From the NCBI GenBank assembly GCA_035378955.1, contig DAOSUS010000006.1:1-59691 (forward strand): 59,691 nt of DNA. Direction: 5' to 3'. Made by a program: the position numbers and the translations under genes. The notes under the pieces were generated by a model. It made no database searches. It was not told the origin of the DNA and saw only the letters and a list, made by a program, of their open reading frames with translations. Positions within the stretch are counted from its first letter, which is position 1; the number at the start of each line of letters is the position of its first letter. This DNA comes from Candidatus Hydrogenedens sp. (lineage in GTDB: Bacteria > Hydrogenedentota > Hydrogenedentia > Hydrogenedentales > Hydrogenedentaceae). Below are positions 18,062 to 26,839 of this stretch, piece by piece.

Positions 18062-18246
18062 GGTAATGTAATACATTTATAATCTTGCTCGAATATTAAG
18101 TTAATTGATTACATCCATCTTCATTTTCGTCCTCTTTCCGTGTTTTATGAGGTTGAAAATATTTGTTTGCAAAAATTTATTAAATTCATAATTTTAAGCA
18201 TATAGGGAAAAAAATCTCTTTGTGTATAACAAATAGGAAATTTAAT

Positions 18247-18276
18247 TTGACAAGGGGTTGTTTTTTATAATATACT
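18247..18276 (+). promoter_or_regulatory. Promoter of the sulfur operon
   Basis: A perfect TTGACA (18247-18252), an 18-nt spacer and TATACT (18271-18276) form a strong sigma-70-type promoter 48 nt upstream of the regulator's ATG. Confidence 0.7.
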
Positions 18277-18289
18277 TATACAGGGTATA
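18277..18289. promoter_or_regulatory. Candidate operator for the CsoR/CstR-family repressor
   Basis: A perfect inverted repeat TATAC-AGG-GTATA starts directly after the -10 box. DUF156-family repressors (CsoR, CstR, FrmR, InrS) bind short G-tracts flanked by AT-rich inverted repeats of this kind. The position would block transcription initiation, and the first gene downstream encodes such a repressor. Confidence 0.5.
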
Positions 18290-18323
18290 TGTATATTGCT
18301 TAAATAAAATAAGGAAAATCTGT

Positions 18324-18602
18324 ATGAAAGAAAAAGAGAAGAAAACAAAGGTTATTGAACGACTAAATCGAATTGAAGGACAAATTCGAGGGCTTCGATT
18401 GATGATAGAGAAGGAAAGGCCTTGTTTTGATATCTTAAAGCAAGTGTCCGCTGTTCGGGGAGCCCTTCGTTCTTTAGGTCAGGTCATTTTACAGGAACAC
18501 CTGAACGAATGTCTTATCTCTTTTGATAAAGATGAAGTAAAAATAAAAGAATTTAAGGATAACCTCGTTCAATTATTTTCGAAAATTTGTTCCAGCGAAT
18601 AA
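18324..18602 (+). CDS. CsoR/CstR (DUF156) family metal- or sulfur-sensing repressor
   Basis: A 92-aa all-helical repressor with the family core ERLNRIEGQIRGLRLMIE near the start. The sensor positions are Cys34, His59 and Cys63, with the same spacing (25 and 4) as the Cu(I) ligands of CsoR. CstR-type persulfide sensors keep the two cysteines but lack the histidine. The frame is open upstream to 18258, but that part overlaps the promoter; the ATG at 18324 is right. The neighbour is a CoA-(per)sulfide reductase fusion, which argues for reactive-sulfur sensing, while the residues argue for copper. Confidence 0.88.
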   Translation: MKEKEKKTKVIERLNRIEGQIRGLRLMIEKERPCFDILKQVSAVRGALRSLGQVILQEHLNECLISFDKDEVKIKEFKDNLVQLFSKICSSE

Positions 18603-18635
18603 AAATTAAAATATAACCCATAAGGAGATATAACC

Positions 18636-21080
18636 ATGACAAAGAAACGCGTTATTATTGTGGGCGGAGTAGCCGGTGGAATGAGTTGTGCTACCCGACT
18701 AAAAAGATTAAATGACAATCTGGAAGTAATTGTATTTGAAAAAGGGGGAGATGTTTCCTATGCTAATTGCGGTATGCCCTATCATATAGGAGGTATTATC
18801 CCTGACCGTGATTCTCTTTTAGTGCAAACTGTTAAAGGTTTGCAGGGCAGGTATGGATTGGATGTCCGCACATATCATGAAGTTATTGCGGTTAACCGAG
18901 AAAAGAAAGAAATTAGTGTTCGAAATTTAACAAATAATACCGTTTTAACTTTTCCTTATGATGTGCTTGTATTAGCGACAGGTTCAATTCCCTTAGTTCC
19001 TCCTATACCGGGAGTAGATAGCCCAAAGGTTTTTGTGTTAAATCATCTAAGTGATATGGATAAAATAATCAATCAATTACCTGAAAGTAAACATGTTTGT
19101 GTTATTGGTGCCGGGTTTATTGGTTTGGAGTTGGCGGAGAATTTAAGACATCGCGGTTTAGAAGTATCCCTTGTTGAAATGCAGGACCATGTAATGCCTC
19201 GTATGGATACAGAAATGACAGTTCCTATTCTTCAGGAACTCGTATTAAATAAAGTTAATGTATATTTGCAAGAGACAGCCCAGAAGATTGAAGAGGGTCG
19301 GGTTGTTCTTAAAAGTGGCAAGACTGTAAATAGCGATTTTGTGTGTTTGTGTGCTGGGGTTCGACCGAACACGCAATTAGCAAAAGAGGCAGGGCTGGAA
19401 CTATCCCAAAGGGGATATGTTCGTGTAAATGAATATATGCAGACAAGTGACCCGGATATTTATGCTGTTGGTGATATTGTGGAGGTGGCAGATATTGTAA
19501 CCGGAGGTAGGACTGCAGTGCCTTTAGCGGGACCTGCAAACCGACAGGGGCGAGTTTGTGCAGACCATATTTGTGGTAGAGAGACGGTATTTGGTGGTCT
19601 TCAGGGAACAGGGATTGTGAAAGTATTCAATGTGGCTGCCGCTCAAACGGGTATTACGGAGACACAGGCAAAGGCACTGTCCCTTCCTTATCGAAGAGCA
19701 TATATACATCCCATGCAACATCCGCGTTATTATCCGGGGGCGCAACCGGTCAGTGTAAAAATCATATTTACTGAAGACGGCAATATATTAGGAGCGCAGG
19801 TAGTAGGTTCAGAAGGGGTGGAAAGCATGATAAACACTTTAGCCATGGCGATACGCCACCACAAAACCGTTTATGATTTGGAAGATGAAGAACTTGCCTA
19901 TTCTCCACAATGGGGCGGAGCTAAACATGGTATTAATATGGTAGGATATGTAGCATCGAATATACTTCGAGGGGATGTAGAGATTGCAGAGCCGGATAAT
20001 ATCCCTTCCGATGCGTATATTTTAGATGTGCGGGAACCTGCAGAAGCGGAGACGGGCGCCGTTCCTAATGCTACTCTTATACCCGTTGACCAATTACGAA
20101 GCCGTGTAAATGAACTTCCAAAAAACAAAGTTATCGTTACCTATTGTGCAGTAGGTTTAAGAGGATATATAGCATACCGATTTTTGAAACAACAGGGATT
20201 TCAAGTATTAAATTTAAATGGAGGTTTTCGCACCTGGTCGTGGTTTCATAAAAAACCTACTTTGATTACTCCACCTCCTACAACAGGTATGCCTAAATCC
20301 GAAACAGCCCCCGCCGATGACTCTGTTGTTGTTCCTGAAAAACACCGTCTTGATGTTTCAGGAATGCAATGTCCCGGTCCTATTTTGAAAGTAAAACAGG
20401 TGATGGAAAAACTTCAACCGGGTGATTTGTTAGAAGTATATGCAACGGATGTCGGTTTTACCTGTGATGTTCCTGCATGGTGTGCTAAAACAGGGAATCG
20501 TGTATTACAGGTTCGTCCGGAAGGGAAAGGCTATCTTGTAGAGATAGTGAAAGGGCAAATGCTGCCAGATGTATCATCAGAATCGATCCCTTCCTGTAAA
20601 TCTCCAGAAAAGAAAGCAGTAACGATTATTTGCTTTTCCAACGATTTAGACCGCGTTATGGCGGGATTTGTAATTGCTAACGGAGCTGTGGCTATGGGAT
20701 ATAAAACAACTATTTTCTTTACCTTCTGGGGATTAAATGTCCTTCGCAAAGAAATGGCAGTGAAGGTGAATAAGGGATTTTTAGAGAAAATGTTCGGTTT
20801 TATGATGCCCCGCGGAGTAAATAAATTGAAATTATCGAAAATGAACATGGGTGGAATGGGGACACAAATGATGAAGTATGTGATGAAAACCAAAAATGTA
20901 ATGTCCTTACCTGAATTGATGAAAACCGCTGTAAATTCGGGTGTTCAATTGGTTGCTTGTTCTATGTCTATGGATGTAATGGGAATAAAAAAAGAGGAAT
21001 TAATAGATAATGTTGAAATTGGTGGTGTTGGTTATTATTTAGGTGAGGCTGGAAATGCAACTATAAATTTGTTTGTTTAG
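18636..21080 (+). CDS. Four-domain CoA-disulfide/persulfide reductase-rhodanese-TusA-DsrE fusion
   Basis: An 814-aa fusion. Residues about 1-440 are an FAD pyridine-nucleotide-disulfide oxidoreductase of the CoA-disulfide/polysulfide reductase type with the active-site motif YANCGMPYH (Cys45) and the NAD(H)-binding motif CVIGAGFIGLELAE. A rhodanese domain follows (about 460-545) with catalytic Cys in TYCAVGLRGY. A TusA domain (about 570-640) has its sulfur-carrier Cys in GMQCPGPILK. The last about 160 residues are DsrE2-like with LVACSMSMDVMG. Together these could pass persulfide sulfur between domains and reduce CoA persulfide with NAD(P)H. A strong AAGGAGAT site precedes it, 33 nt after the repressor. 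Confidence 0.92.
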   Translation: MTKKRVIIVGGVAGGMSCATRLKRLNDNLEVIVFEKGGDVSYANCGMPYHIGGIIPDRDSLLVQTVKGLQGRYGLDVRTYHEVIAVNREKKEISVRNLTNNTVLTFPYDVLVLATGSIPLVPPIPGVDSPKVFVLNHLSDMDKIINQLPESKHVCVIGAGFIGLELAENLRHRGLEVSLVEMQDHVMPRMDTEMTVPILQELVLNKVNVYLQETAQKIEEGRVVLKSGKTVNSDFVCLCAGVRPNTQLAKEAGLELSQRGYVRVNEYMQTSDPDIYAVGDIVEVADIVTGGRTAVPLAGPANRQGRVCADHICGRETVFGGLQGTGIVKVFNVAAAQTGITETQAKALSLPYRRAYIHPMQHPRYYPGAQPVSVKIIFTEDGNILGAQVVGSEGVESMINTLAMAIRHHKTVYDLEDEELAYSPQWGGAKHGINMVGYVASNILRGDVEIAEPDNIPSDAYILDVREPAEAETGAVPNATLIPVDQLRSRVNELPKNKVIVTYCAVGLRGYIAYRFLKQQGFQVLNLNGGFRTWSWFHKKPTLITPPPTTGMPKSETAPADDSVVVPEKHRLDVSGMQCPGPILKVKQVMEKLQPGDLLEVYATDVGFTCDVPAWCAKTGNRVLQVRPEGKGYLVEIVKGQMLPDVSSESIPSCKSPEKKAVTIICFSNDLDRVMAGFVIANGAVAMGYKTTIFFTFWGLNVLRKEMAVKVNKGFLEKMFGFMMPRGVNKLKLSKMNMGGMGTQMMKYVMKTKNVMSLPELMKTAVNSGVQLVACSMSMDVMGIKKEELIDNVEIGGVGYYLGEAGNATINLFV

Positions 21081-21108
21081 TAGGAATATTATTAAAATAC
21101 ATTCTACT

Positions 21109-21876
21109 ATGGATGCCTTTGAACTTAAAAGAAAGTTGTTAGAAAAAATACATTATGCGAAACCCAAGCGATACGCTGTTGTTGCATGTCATGTTCTTTG
21201 GCGAGAAATAGCCTATTATTCTTCTCTTTCGCCTCATGTTTACGATTATTTCTTTTTAGAACAGGGTTTGCATGATGCGCCTCAGTGTCTTCATGAGCGA
21301 CTACAACGGAAAATAGATGAGATAGATACATTGAAATACGATGCCATTCTGATAGGCTATGGTTTATGTAGTAATGGAACATTAAATATCATATCGAAAT
21401 ATACACCATTGGTTTTTGTAAAAGCCCACGATTGTATAACTTTTTTCTTAGGAAGTCGTGAGCGATATCGCGAATATTTTAATAAATATCCAGGTATCTA
21501 TTGGTTTACACCGGGCTGGATTGAAGATAGCGTTATGCCCGGTCCAGATAGAGAAAAAGTAATTCGTGAATTATTGAGTGAAATATATGGTAATGAAAAT
21601 CTGGATTATCTAATTGAATCGTTAGAAACATGGAAAAATAAATATCGTTGTGCCGGTTATATAGATTTGGGTTTAGGAAATCGTGAATATGCAAAAAAAT
21701 ATACTCAAATTTCAGCCCAACATTTAGGTTGGGAATATTATGAATTTAAGGGAGACCCTATATTAATAATTCGCTGGTTATTGGGAGAATGGGAATATTC
21801 GGATGATTTTATTGTTCTGCCTCCAGGGAAAAAGTTAAAACCCACCTATGATGATGAAATTGCTACTATAGAATAA
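21109..21876 (+). CDS. DUF1638 family protein
   Basis: A 255-aa cytoplasmic protein of the DUF1638 family (ACHVLWREI near the start, then DAILIGYGLCSNGT and VKAHDCITFFLGSR). Members have conserved cysteine and histidine residues and often lie near corrinoid or one-carbon genes; the function is not known. The frame is open back to a TTG at 21073 inside the preceding gene, but the ATG at 21109 is more plausible. It follows the sulfur-reductase fusion by only 28 nt, so it probably belongs to the same transcript. Confidence 0.8.
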   Translation: MDAFELKRKLLEKIHYAKPKRYAVVACHVLWREIAYYSSLSPHVYDYFFLEQGLHDAPQCLHERLQRKIDEIDTLKYDAILIGYGLCSNGTLNIISKYTPLVFVKAHDCITFFLGSRERYREYFNKYPGIYWFTPGWIEDSVMPGPDREKVIRELLSEIYGNENLDYLIESLETWKNKYRCAGYIDLGLGNREYAKKYTQISAQHLGWEYYEFKGDPILIIRWLLGEWEYSDDFIVLPPGKKLKPTYDDEIATIE

Positions 21877-21891
21877 CCCGATATTTATTCT

Positions 21892-22656
21892 ATGTCGTCA
21901 AAATCTAATACAAAAAAGGGTATGGTTTATATAGGAACCAGTGGTTGGAGTTATCCTCATTGGGCTAAAGGTGTTTTTTATCCAAAGTCTGTGCCTACAC
22001 AAAATTGGTTAAAATACTACGCCTCTATTTTCAATGCGGTTGAAGTGAATTCTACCTTTTATAGATTACCCAATCCATCGCTATTGCAAAGATGGAGTAG
22101 TATTACACCACCTGATTTTATTTTTTCTATAAAAATTTGGCGTCGCATATCCCACGATTTGCGATTGAAAAATGTTCAGAAGGAAATACAGGATTTTTAC
22201 CCATCTGTTCTACCTTTACAAGAAAAAACGAAGGTATTTTTATTACAAACACCTCCTTCTTTTATACCTGATATAAATTTATTAAACGAATTTTTCTTTG
22301 CATGGATGGAAGTATTCAAGAATACCTTGTTAGCAGTAGAATTGCGAAACAAGAAATGTTTTAAGGAAGAAGTCTTTGATGTAATGAGAAAGCACAATAT
22401 ATCCCTATGTTTGGAGGATTATAAAGGTTGTGGGATTGATGATGTAATGACGGCAGATTGGCTATATATTCGCAGGCATGGGCCTACAGGTAGGTATCAA
22501 GGGGAATATACACATCAACAATTAAAAATAGAAGCAGAGAAAATAAAGCAATACCTAAAATTAGGAAAAGATGTCTTTATCTTTTTTAATAATGATTTTG
22601 ATGGTTATGCTCCCAAAAACGCGAAGCAATTGATGGATTTAGTAGATAGTAAATAA
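21892..22656 (+). CDS. DUF72 (YecE family) protein
   Basis: A 254-aa TIM-barrel-like protein of the DUF72/YecE family: it starts with YIGTSGWSYPHWAKGVFYP, has the conserved NAVEVNSTFYRLPN and ends with IFFNNDFDGYAPKNA. No reaction is firmly established for the family. It is the last gene of the sulfur operon, 15 nt after DUF1638 and just ahead of a strong bidirectional terminator. A second in-frame ATG lies ten codons downstream. Confidence 0.9.
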   Translation: MSSKSNTKKGMVYIGTSGWSYPHWAKGVFYPKSVPTQNWLKYYASIFNAVEVNSTFYRLPNPSLLQRWSSITPPDFIFSIKIWRRISHDLRLKNVQKEIQDFYPSVLPLQEKTKVFLLQTPPSFIPDINLLNEFFFAWMEVFKNTLLAVELRNKKCFKEEVFDVMRKHNISLCLEDYKGCGIDDVMTADWLYIRRHGPTGRYQGEYTHQQLKIEAEKIKQYLKLGKDVFIFFNNDFDGYAPKNAKQLMDLVDSK

Positions 22657-22689
22657 AAAGAGAGTATGAAGATTTCATACGCTCTTTTT
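22655..22689. terminator. Bidirectional rho-independent terminator
   Basis: Arms AAAAAGAGAGTATGAA (22655-22670) and TTCATACGCTCTTTTT (22674-22689) pair with one mismatch around a 3-nt loop. A-rich and T-rich flanks on both sides let it stop the DUF72 transcript on plus and the oxidoreductase transcript on minus. Confidence 0.85.
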
Positions 22690-22709
22690 TATAGTGTTAA
22701 AGTTTTAAT

Positions 22710-23954
22710 TTATCCTTCACGAATTTCGCGTTTTTCGGGGTCATAAATCTGGCGTTTACCGGTATCGTAAGCAATCATTGCCATGATACAGGCTACCGCG
22801 TGTTGATAGCCCGCATCTATACTTGCATTGGGTTCATTTCCGCTGCGCATACATTGTAACCAATCCAGAATATGGTCAGGTCGATTTATGGGTTCAATTT
22901 CTATTTTTTCCTTCAGAGCATCTGTTTTCGTATAAGCACCATCTGGCAGCAAAATAGGATTATTCCAATCCTGTAAGTCCATCAGACCTTGATTGCCAAA
23001 AATCTTAAATGTATTACCTGCACCGTTGCCAAAGTTTGTGGAATAAGACACCATAAAACCTTCGGGATATGTCCATAACACCTGGATATGGTCAGGGCAG
23101 GTAAAATTATATTTATCCTTCCATGTGTAAATACCACCGGAACAAACAGCCGTCTTAGGAAATTTTGCCCCTGTGATATAGTGAACAAGGTCAATAAAAT
23201 GACTGCCCCATCCGGGTATCGCACCATCAGAAAATTCACGATACCCATACCAACCCGAACAAAATACCGGGTCAAAAGGTTTATCAGTAACTCCTGCCGT
23301 GAATTCCTTCCAGTTAACATCTTCCGCTTTCAGGTCTTCTCGAATCCGCGGATACCAATAAGGGCGGGAATCATTTCGACACTGTTCTATCCGTGCTACA
23401 TTACCAAGAATACCTGATTTGTAAACTTCTTTTGCACCGGTGAAACTGGGATAACTCCGTAATTGCGTTCCTATCTGCACAACGACCTGGTTTTCCTTTA
23501 CCGCATCATAGGCAGAAATAAGTTCCTTCATGTTCTTTGCCAGCGGTTTTTCGCAATAGGCGTGTTTCTTTGCTTTCGCCGATGCTTCTAAATGCAGGCA
23601 ATGCACATGGTCTGCGGAGGCAATTAATACCGCATCCACTTTCGCCTTTGACAAAAGGTCCTGATACGATTCGAACTGTTGTGGGTCTTTACCGTATACA
23701 TCCTTTACCATCTGGGCTACTTGTTCGCGTTTCTCTTTCCATGGGTCACAAACAGCGATAATTTCCACATTCTCTTTATCTTTGTAGGCACTGATTTGTT
23801 TGAAGTGGTCGCGAGACCTACCGCCACAACCTATCATACCGATAGCGATGCGGTCATTGGCTCCTGCAATGCGAGAGTAACTCAATGCGGAAAGAGTTAC
23901 TGCTGTTCCAATCCCTGCTGTTTTAAGAAAATCACGACGCGTTTTTTGTTCCAT
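22710..23954 (-). CDS. Exported Gfo/Idh/MocA oxidoreductase, copy 2 of a tandem pair
   Basis: A 414-aa NAD(P)-dependent oxidoreductase with a Tat signal (TRRDFLKTAGIG then a hydrophobic stretch and SRIAGAN). The Rossmann motif is IAIGMIGCGGRSRD (about 36-49), the family motif is AYCEKPLA (about 131), and a conserved GWGSHFIDLVHY in the C-terminal domain likely contributes a catalytic His. It is 21 nt downstream of a paralogue of the same length that aligns without gaps and is more than 80% identical by eye. The pair is probably co-transcribed; substrate unknown. Confidence 0.9.
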   Translation of the reverse strand: MEQKTRRDFLKTAGIGTAVTLSALSYSRIAGANDRIAIGMIGCGGRSRDHFKQISAYKDKENVEIIAVCDPWKEKREQVAQMVKDVYGKDPQQFESYQDLLSKAKVDAVLIASADHVHCLHLEASAKAKKHAYCEKPLAKNMKELISAYDAVKENQVVVQIGTQLRSYPSFTGAKEVYKSGILGNVARIEQCRNDSRPYWYPRIREDLKAEDVNWKEFTAGVTDKPFDPVFCSGWYGYREFSDGAIPGWGSHFIDLVHYITGAKFPKTAVCSGGIYTWKDKYNFTCPDHIQVLWTYPEGFMVSYSTNFGNGAGNTFKIFGNQGLMDLQDWNNPILLPDGAYTKTDALKEKIEIEPINRPDHILDWLQCMRSGNEPNASIDAGYQHAVACIMAMIAYDTGKRQIYDPEKREIREG

Positions 23955-23975
23955 AATAGTTCTCCTTATGTTCGT

Positions 23976-25220
23976 TTATCCTTCTCGGATTTCCCGTCGA
24001 GTATGGTCATAAATTTGTCGTTTACCCGTGTCATAGGCAATCATGGCCATGATACATGCTACTGCATGTTGATAGCCTGCTTCAATATTTGCATTGGGTT
24101 CATTCCCGCTACGCATACATTGTAACCAATCTAAAATATGGTCAGGACGTTCTATCGGTTCAATTTCCTTTTTTTCTTTCAAGGCATCTGTTTTTGTAAG
24201 AGCACCATCTGGAAGCAAAACAGGATTATTCCAATCTTGTAGGTCCATCAATCCTTGATTGCCAAAAATCTTAAATGAATTACCCGCACCATTCCCGAAG
24301 TTAGTGGAATAAGACACCATAAAGCCTTCAGGATATTTCCATAATACCTGAATATGGTCAGGGCAGGAGAAATTATATTCATCTTTCCATGTATAAGTAT
24401 CACCTGAGCATACCGCACTTTCCGGGAATTGAGCTCCGGTGATGTAATGCACCAAGTCTATAAAATGGCTTCCCCATTGCGGAATGGGTCCATCTGAAAA
24501 ATCGCGGTAGCCATACCATGCAGAGCATAGAACCGGGTTAAACGGCTTATCGGTAACACCTGCTGTAAATTCTTTCCAGTTAACATCTGCGGGATTTAAG
24601 TTTTTGACAATTTTTGAATACCAATAAGGTTTGTTTCCATTTCTACATTGTTCTACTCGACCTACTTTTCCAAGAATGCCCGATTTATAAACTTCTCTTG
24701 CTCCGGTAAAACTGGGATAACTCCTCAATTGTGTCCCGACCTGCACTATGACTTTATTTTCCTTAACAGCATCATAAGCGGAGATAAGTTCTTTCATGTT
24801 GTTGGCTAATGGTTTCTCACAATAAGCGTGTTTTTTCATTTTTGCCGCTGCTTCTAATTGACGAGCATGCACATGGTCTGCAGAGGCAATTAATACCGCA
24901 TCTACTTTGGCTTTTGATAAAAGGTCCTGATACGATTCGAACTGTTGGGGGTCTTTACCAAATACATCTTTTACCATGGTCGCTGTTTTTTCTCGTTTCT
25001 CTTTCCATGGGTCACAAACGGCGATAATTTCCACATTCTCTTTATCTTTGTAGGCACTGATTTGTTTGAAGTGGTCTTGAGACCTACCGCCACAACCTAT
25101 CATGCCGATAGCAATGCGGTCATTGGCTCCTGCTATTCGAGAATAACTCAATGCGGATAATGTTACGGCTGTGCCGATAGATGCTGTTTTTAAAAATTCT
25201 CTTCGTGTTTTCTTATTCAT
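23976..25220 (-). CDS. Exported Gfo/Idh/MocA oxidoreductase, copy 1 of a tandem pair
   Basis: A 414-aa oxidoreductase with a Tat signal (TRREFLKTASIG), Rossmann motif IAIGMIGCGGRSQD, AYCEKPLA and QWGSHFIDLVHY. It is the first gene of the tandem pair on the minus strand. Differences from copy 2 cluster in the region after the Rossmann domain (about residues 180-240) and at the C-terminus, while the first 90 residues are nearly the same, down to the DNA. This pattern suggests duplication followed by gene conversion or divergence of substrate specificity. Confidence 0.9.
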   Translation of the reverse strand: MNKKTRREFLKTASIGTAVTLSALSYSRIAGANDRIAIGMIGCGGRSQDHFKQISAYKDKENVEIIAVCDPWKEKREKTATMVKDVFGKDPQQFESYQDLLSKAKVDAVLIASADHVHARQLEAAAKMKKHAYCEKPLANNMKELISAYDAVKENKVIVQVGTQLRSYPSFTGAREVYKSGILGKVGRVEQCRNGNKPYWYSKIVKNLNPADVNWKEFTAGVTDKPFNPVLCSAWYGYRDFSDGPIPQWGSHFIDLVHYITGAQFPESAVCSGDTYTWKDEYNFSCPDHIQVLWKYPEGFMVSYSTNFGNGAGNSFKIFGNQGLMDLQDWNNPVLLPDGALTKTDALKEKKEIEPIERPDHILDWLQCMRSGNEPNANIEAGYQHAVACIMAMIAYDTGKRQIYDHTRREIREG

Positions 25221-25400
25221 GGAAAATTCCTCCAGTCATAATATTTTTTGTTGGTTGTAATATCTCAAAAAAACTGTTTAATACATTACTATATTATTTC
25301 CGATTGTTTCAAAACCCAAAATAAAAAAATATTCTATATTTGTACCTATAAAAGATTATCCCTTTAACCATAAACATTTATAGTTATTGCCCATGTTAGG

Positions 25401-25414
25401 TTTAACATGTTAAA
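25401..25414. promoter_or_regulatory. 14-bp palindrome, candidate operator
   Basis: A perfect palindrome TTTAACATGTTAAA lies in the 233-nt gap between the divergent oxidoreductase pair and the sugar operon, 40 nt before the SIS gene start. The rest of the gap is AT-rich. The form fits a dimeric repressor site, but no regulator gene is next to it. Confidence 0.4.
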
Positions 25415-25453
25415 ATTAAATGTCCCTTTACAATAACTTATGGAGTAATAAGC

Positions 25454-26074
25454 ATGTATTTCATGAAAGATTTATTTCAATCATCCCCTGATTTTAAATT
25501 GTATTATGAAGGATATTGTGAGCGTTTGTGTCAACTTCTTCATCGTTTGAATAAGGATACATTAACAAAAATAGCCGATGAAATATGGAATAAAATTAGT
25601 GAGGGGAAGACCCTGTTCCTTGCGGGGAATGGAGGTAGTTCTGCTGTGCTTTCTCACTGGGTTAATGATTTGGTGGTGGGGAATTATATAAAGAATTGTT
25701 CGCCCATTCGTGCAATAAATTTATCAGATAATCAAGCGGTAATTACGGCATTAGGAAATGATGAAGGTTATGAAAATATCTTTATCGGGCAATTGCGTGC
25801 CCTTGCTAAGGAAGGCGATTTGTTGATAGCAATGTCTGTTAGTGGAAATAGCCCTAATGTTATAAAAGCAGTGGGATGGGCGAAGGAGCATGGAATTCGA
25901 ACAATAGGAATAGCCGGCTGTGATGGTGGCAGGTTAATTTCTTTAAGTGATTATGGGCTTCTTGCTGAAAGCACAAAAGATGAATACGGTCCTGTAGAAG
26001 ATGTCTTTTGTATTATCACCCATATTATCAGCACTTATATAGCCCAGAAACGGGGTAAAAATTTATATCATTAA
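25454..26074 (+). CDS. SIS-domain sugar isomerase, GmhA/DiaA-like
   Basis: A 206-aa single-SIS-domain protein similar to phosphoheptose isomerase (sedoheptulose-7-phosphate isomerase, step one of ADP-heptose synthesis) and to DiaA. Motifs are FLAGNGGSSAVLSHWVND (sugar-phosphate binding) and AMSVSGNSPNVIKA. A late acidic-His stretch (GPVEDVFCIITHII) fits the GmhA active-site region. First gene of a four-gene sugar operon. GGAG is placed 8 nt before the ATG. Confidence 0.82.
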   Translation: MYFMKDLFQSSPDFKLYYEGYCERLCQLLHRLNKDTLTKIADEIWNKISEGKTLFLAGNGGSSAVLSHWVNDLVVGNYIKNCSPIRAINLSDNQAVITALGNDEGYENIFIGQLRALAKEGDLLIAMSVSGNSPNVIKAVGWAKEHGIRTIGIAGCDGGRLISLSDYGLLAESTKDEYGPVEDVFCIITHIISTYIAQKRGKNLYH

Positions 26075-26086
26075 GGGGGTGTTATA

Positions 26087-26839
26087 ATGGATGTTCAAGA
26101 ATATTTAGAATTAGCCGTTACTGCGGCACATCGAGCAGGGATTATTTTATCAGACTTTTTTCGGGAACCCTGTAAGGTTATTTATGAAGATGAACGAGAT
26201 ATAAAATTACAGGCAGACCGTGATTCCGAATCTGCTATTATAGATGTTCTGGAATCAACGCCATTTGCCATTTTATCTGAGGAGCGAGGTTGGATTCGTG
26301 AATATGTTATGAATGAACCTTTCTGGGTTATTGACCCATTGGATGGGACATTAAACTTCAGCAGAAAAATACCGTTATGTGCTGTTTCCATCGCTTTAAT
26401 GAAAGGTGACGAATTTTTATTGGATGTTGTTTATGATTTTATGAGACGGGAGTTATTTTCAGGGACCAAGGAAAGCGGGGCATTATTGAATGATGTTCCT
26501 ATTAAAGTTTCTAATATAAAACAATCGAATTATGGAATTGTAGCTACAGGACTTCCTGTGTTTCGTCCCTATACAGAAAATGAATTTCAGCAATATGTTC
26601 AGGAATTGCGAAGGTATCGAAGAGTTCGTTTTTTAGGGTCATCGGCTTTATCTCTGGCTTATGTTGCCTGTGGGCGGATAGATGCTTTTATACAAGATGA
26701 AATTATGTTATGGGATATTGCGGGAGGGTCCGCTTTGATAAAATTTGCCGGTGGAACTGTGAAAATTTATGATATTTTAGGGGTGCCTTTTGCAAAAAAA
26801 ATACGAACGGCTTGTAGCGAGGAGGTATTGAAATTATGA
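26087..26839 (+). CDS. Inositol monophosphatase-family sugar phosphatase
   Basis: A 250-aa Mg2+/Li+-type phosphatase. All three metal motifs are visible: LSEERGW, WVIDPLDGTLNF and LWDIAGGSAL. Family members dephosphorylate inositol-1-phosphate, fructose-1,6-bisphosphate or 3'-phosphoadenosine phosphate; in a heptose context a phosphatase would replace GmhB, but this is inference. It follows the SIS gene by 12 nt and overlaps the next gene by 4 nt (ATGA), so the three are translationally linked. Confidence 0.88.
   Translation: MDVQEYLELAVTAAHRAGIILSDFFREPCKVIYEDERDIKLQADRDSESAIIDVLESTPFAILSEERGWIREYVMNEPFWVIDPLDGTLNFSRKIPLCAVSIALMKGDEFLLDVVYDFMRRELFSGTKESGALLNDVPIKVSNIKQSNYGIVATGLPVFRPYTENEFQQYVQELRRYRRVRFLGSSALSLAYVACGRIDAFIQDEIMLWDIAGGSALIKFAGGTVKIYDILGVPFAKKIRTACSEEVLKL

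Noticed and set aside
18258..18323. Longer N-terminus of the CsoR/CstR-family repressor
   Set aside because: It would overlap the promoter and operator, and the family starts at about the ATG at 18324.
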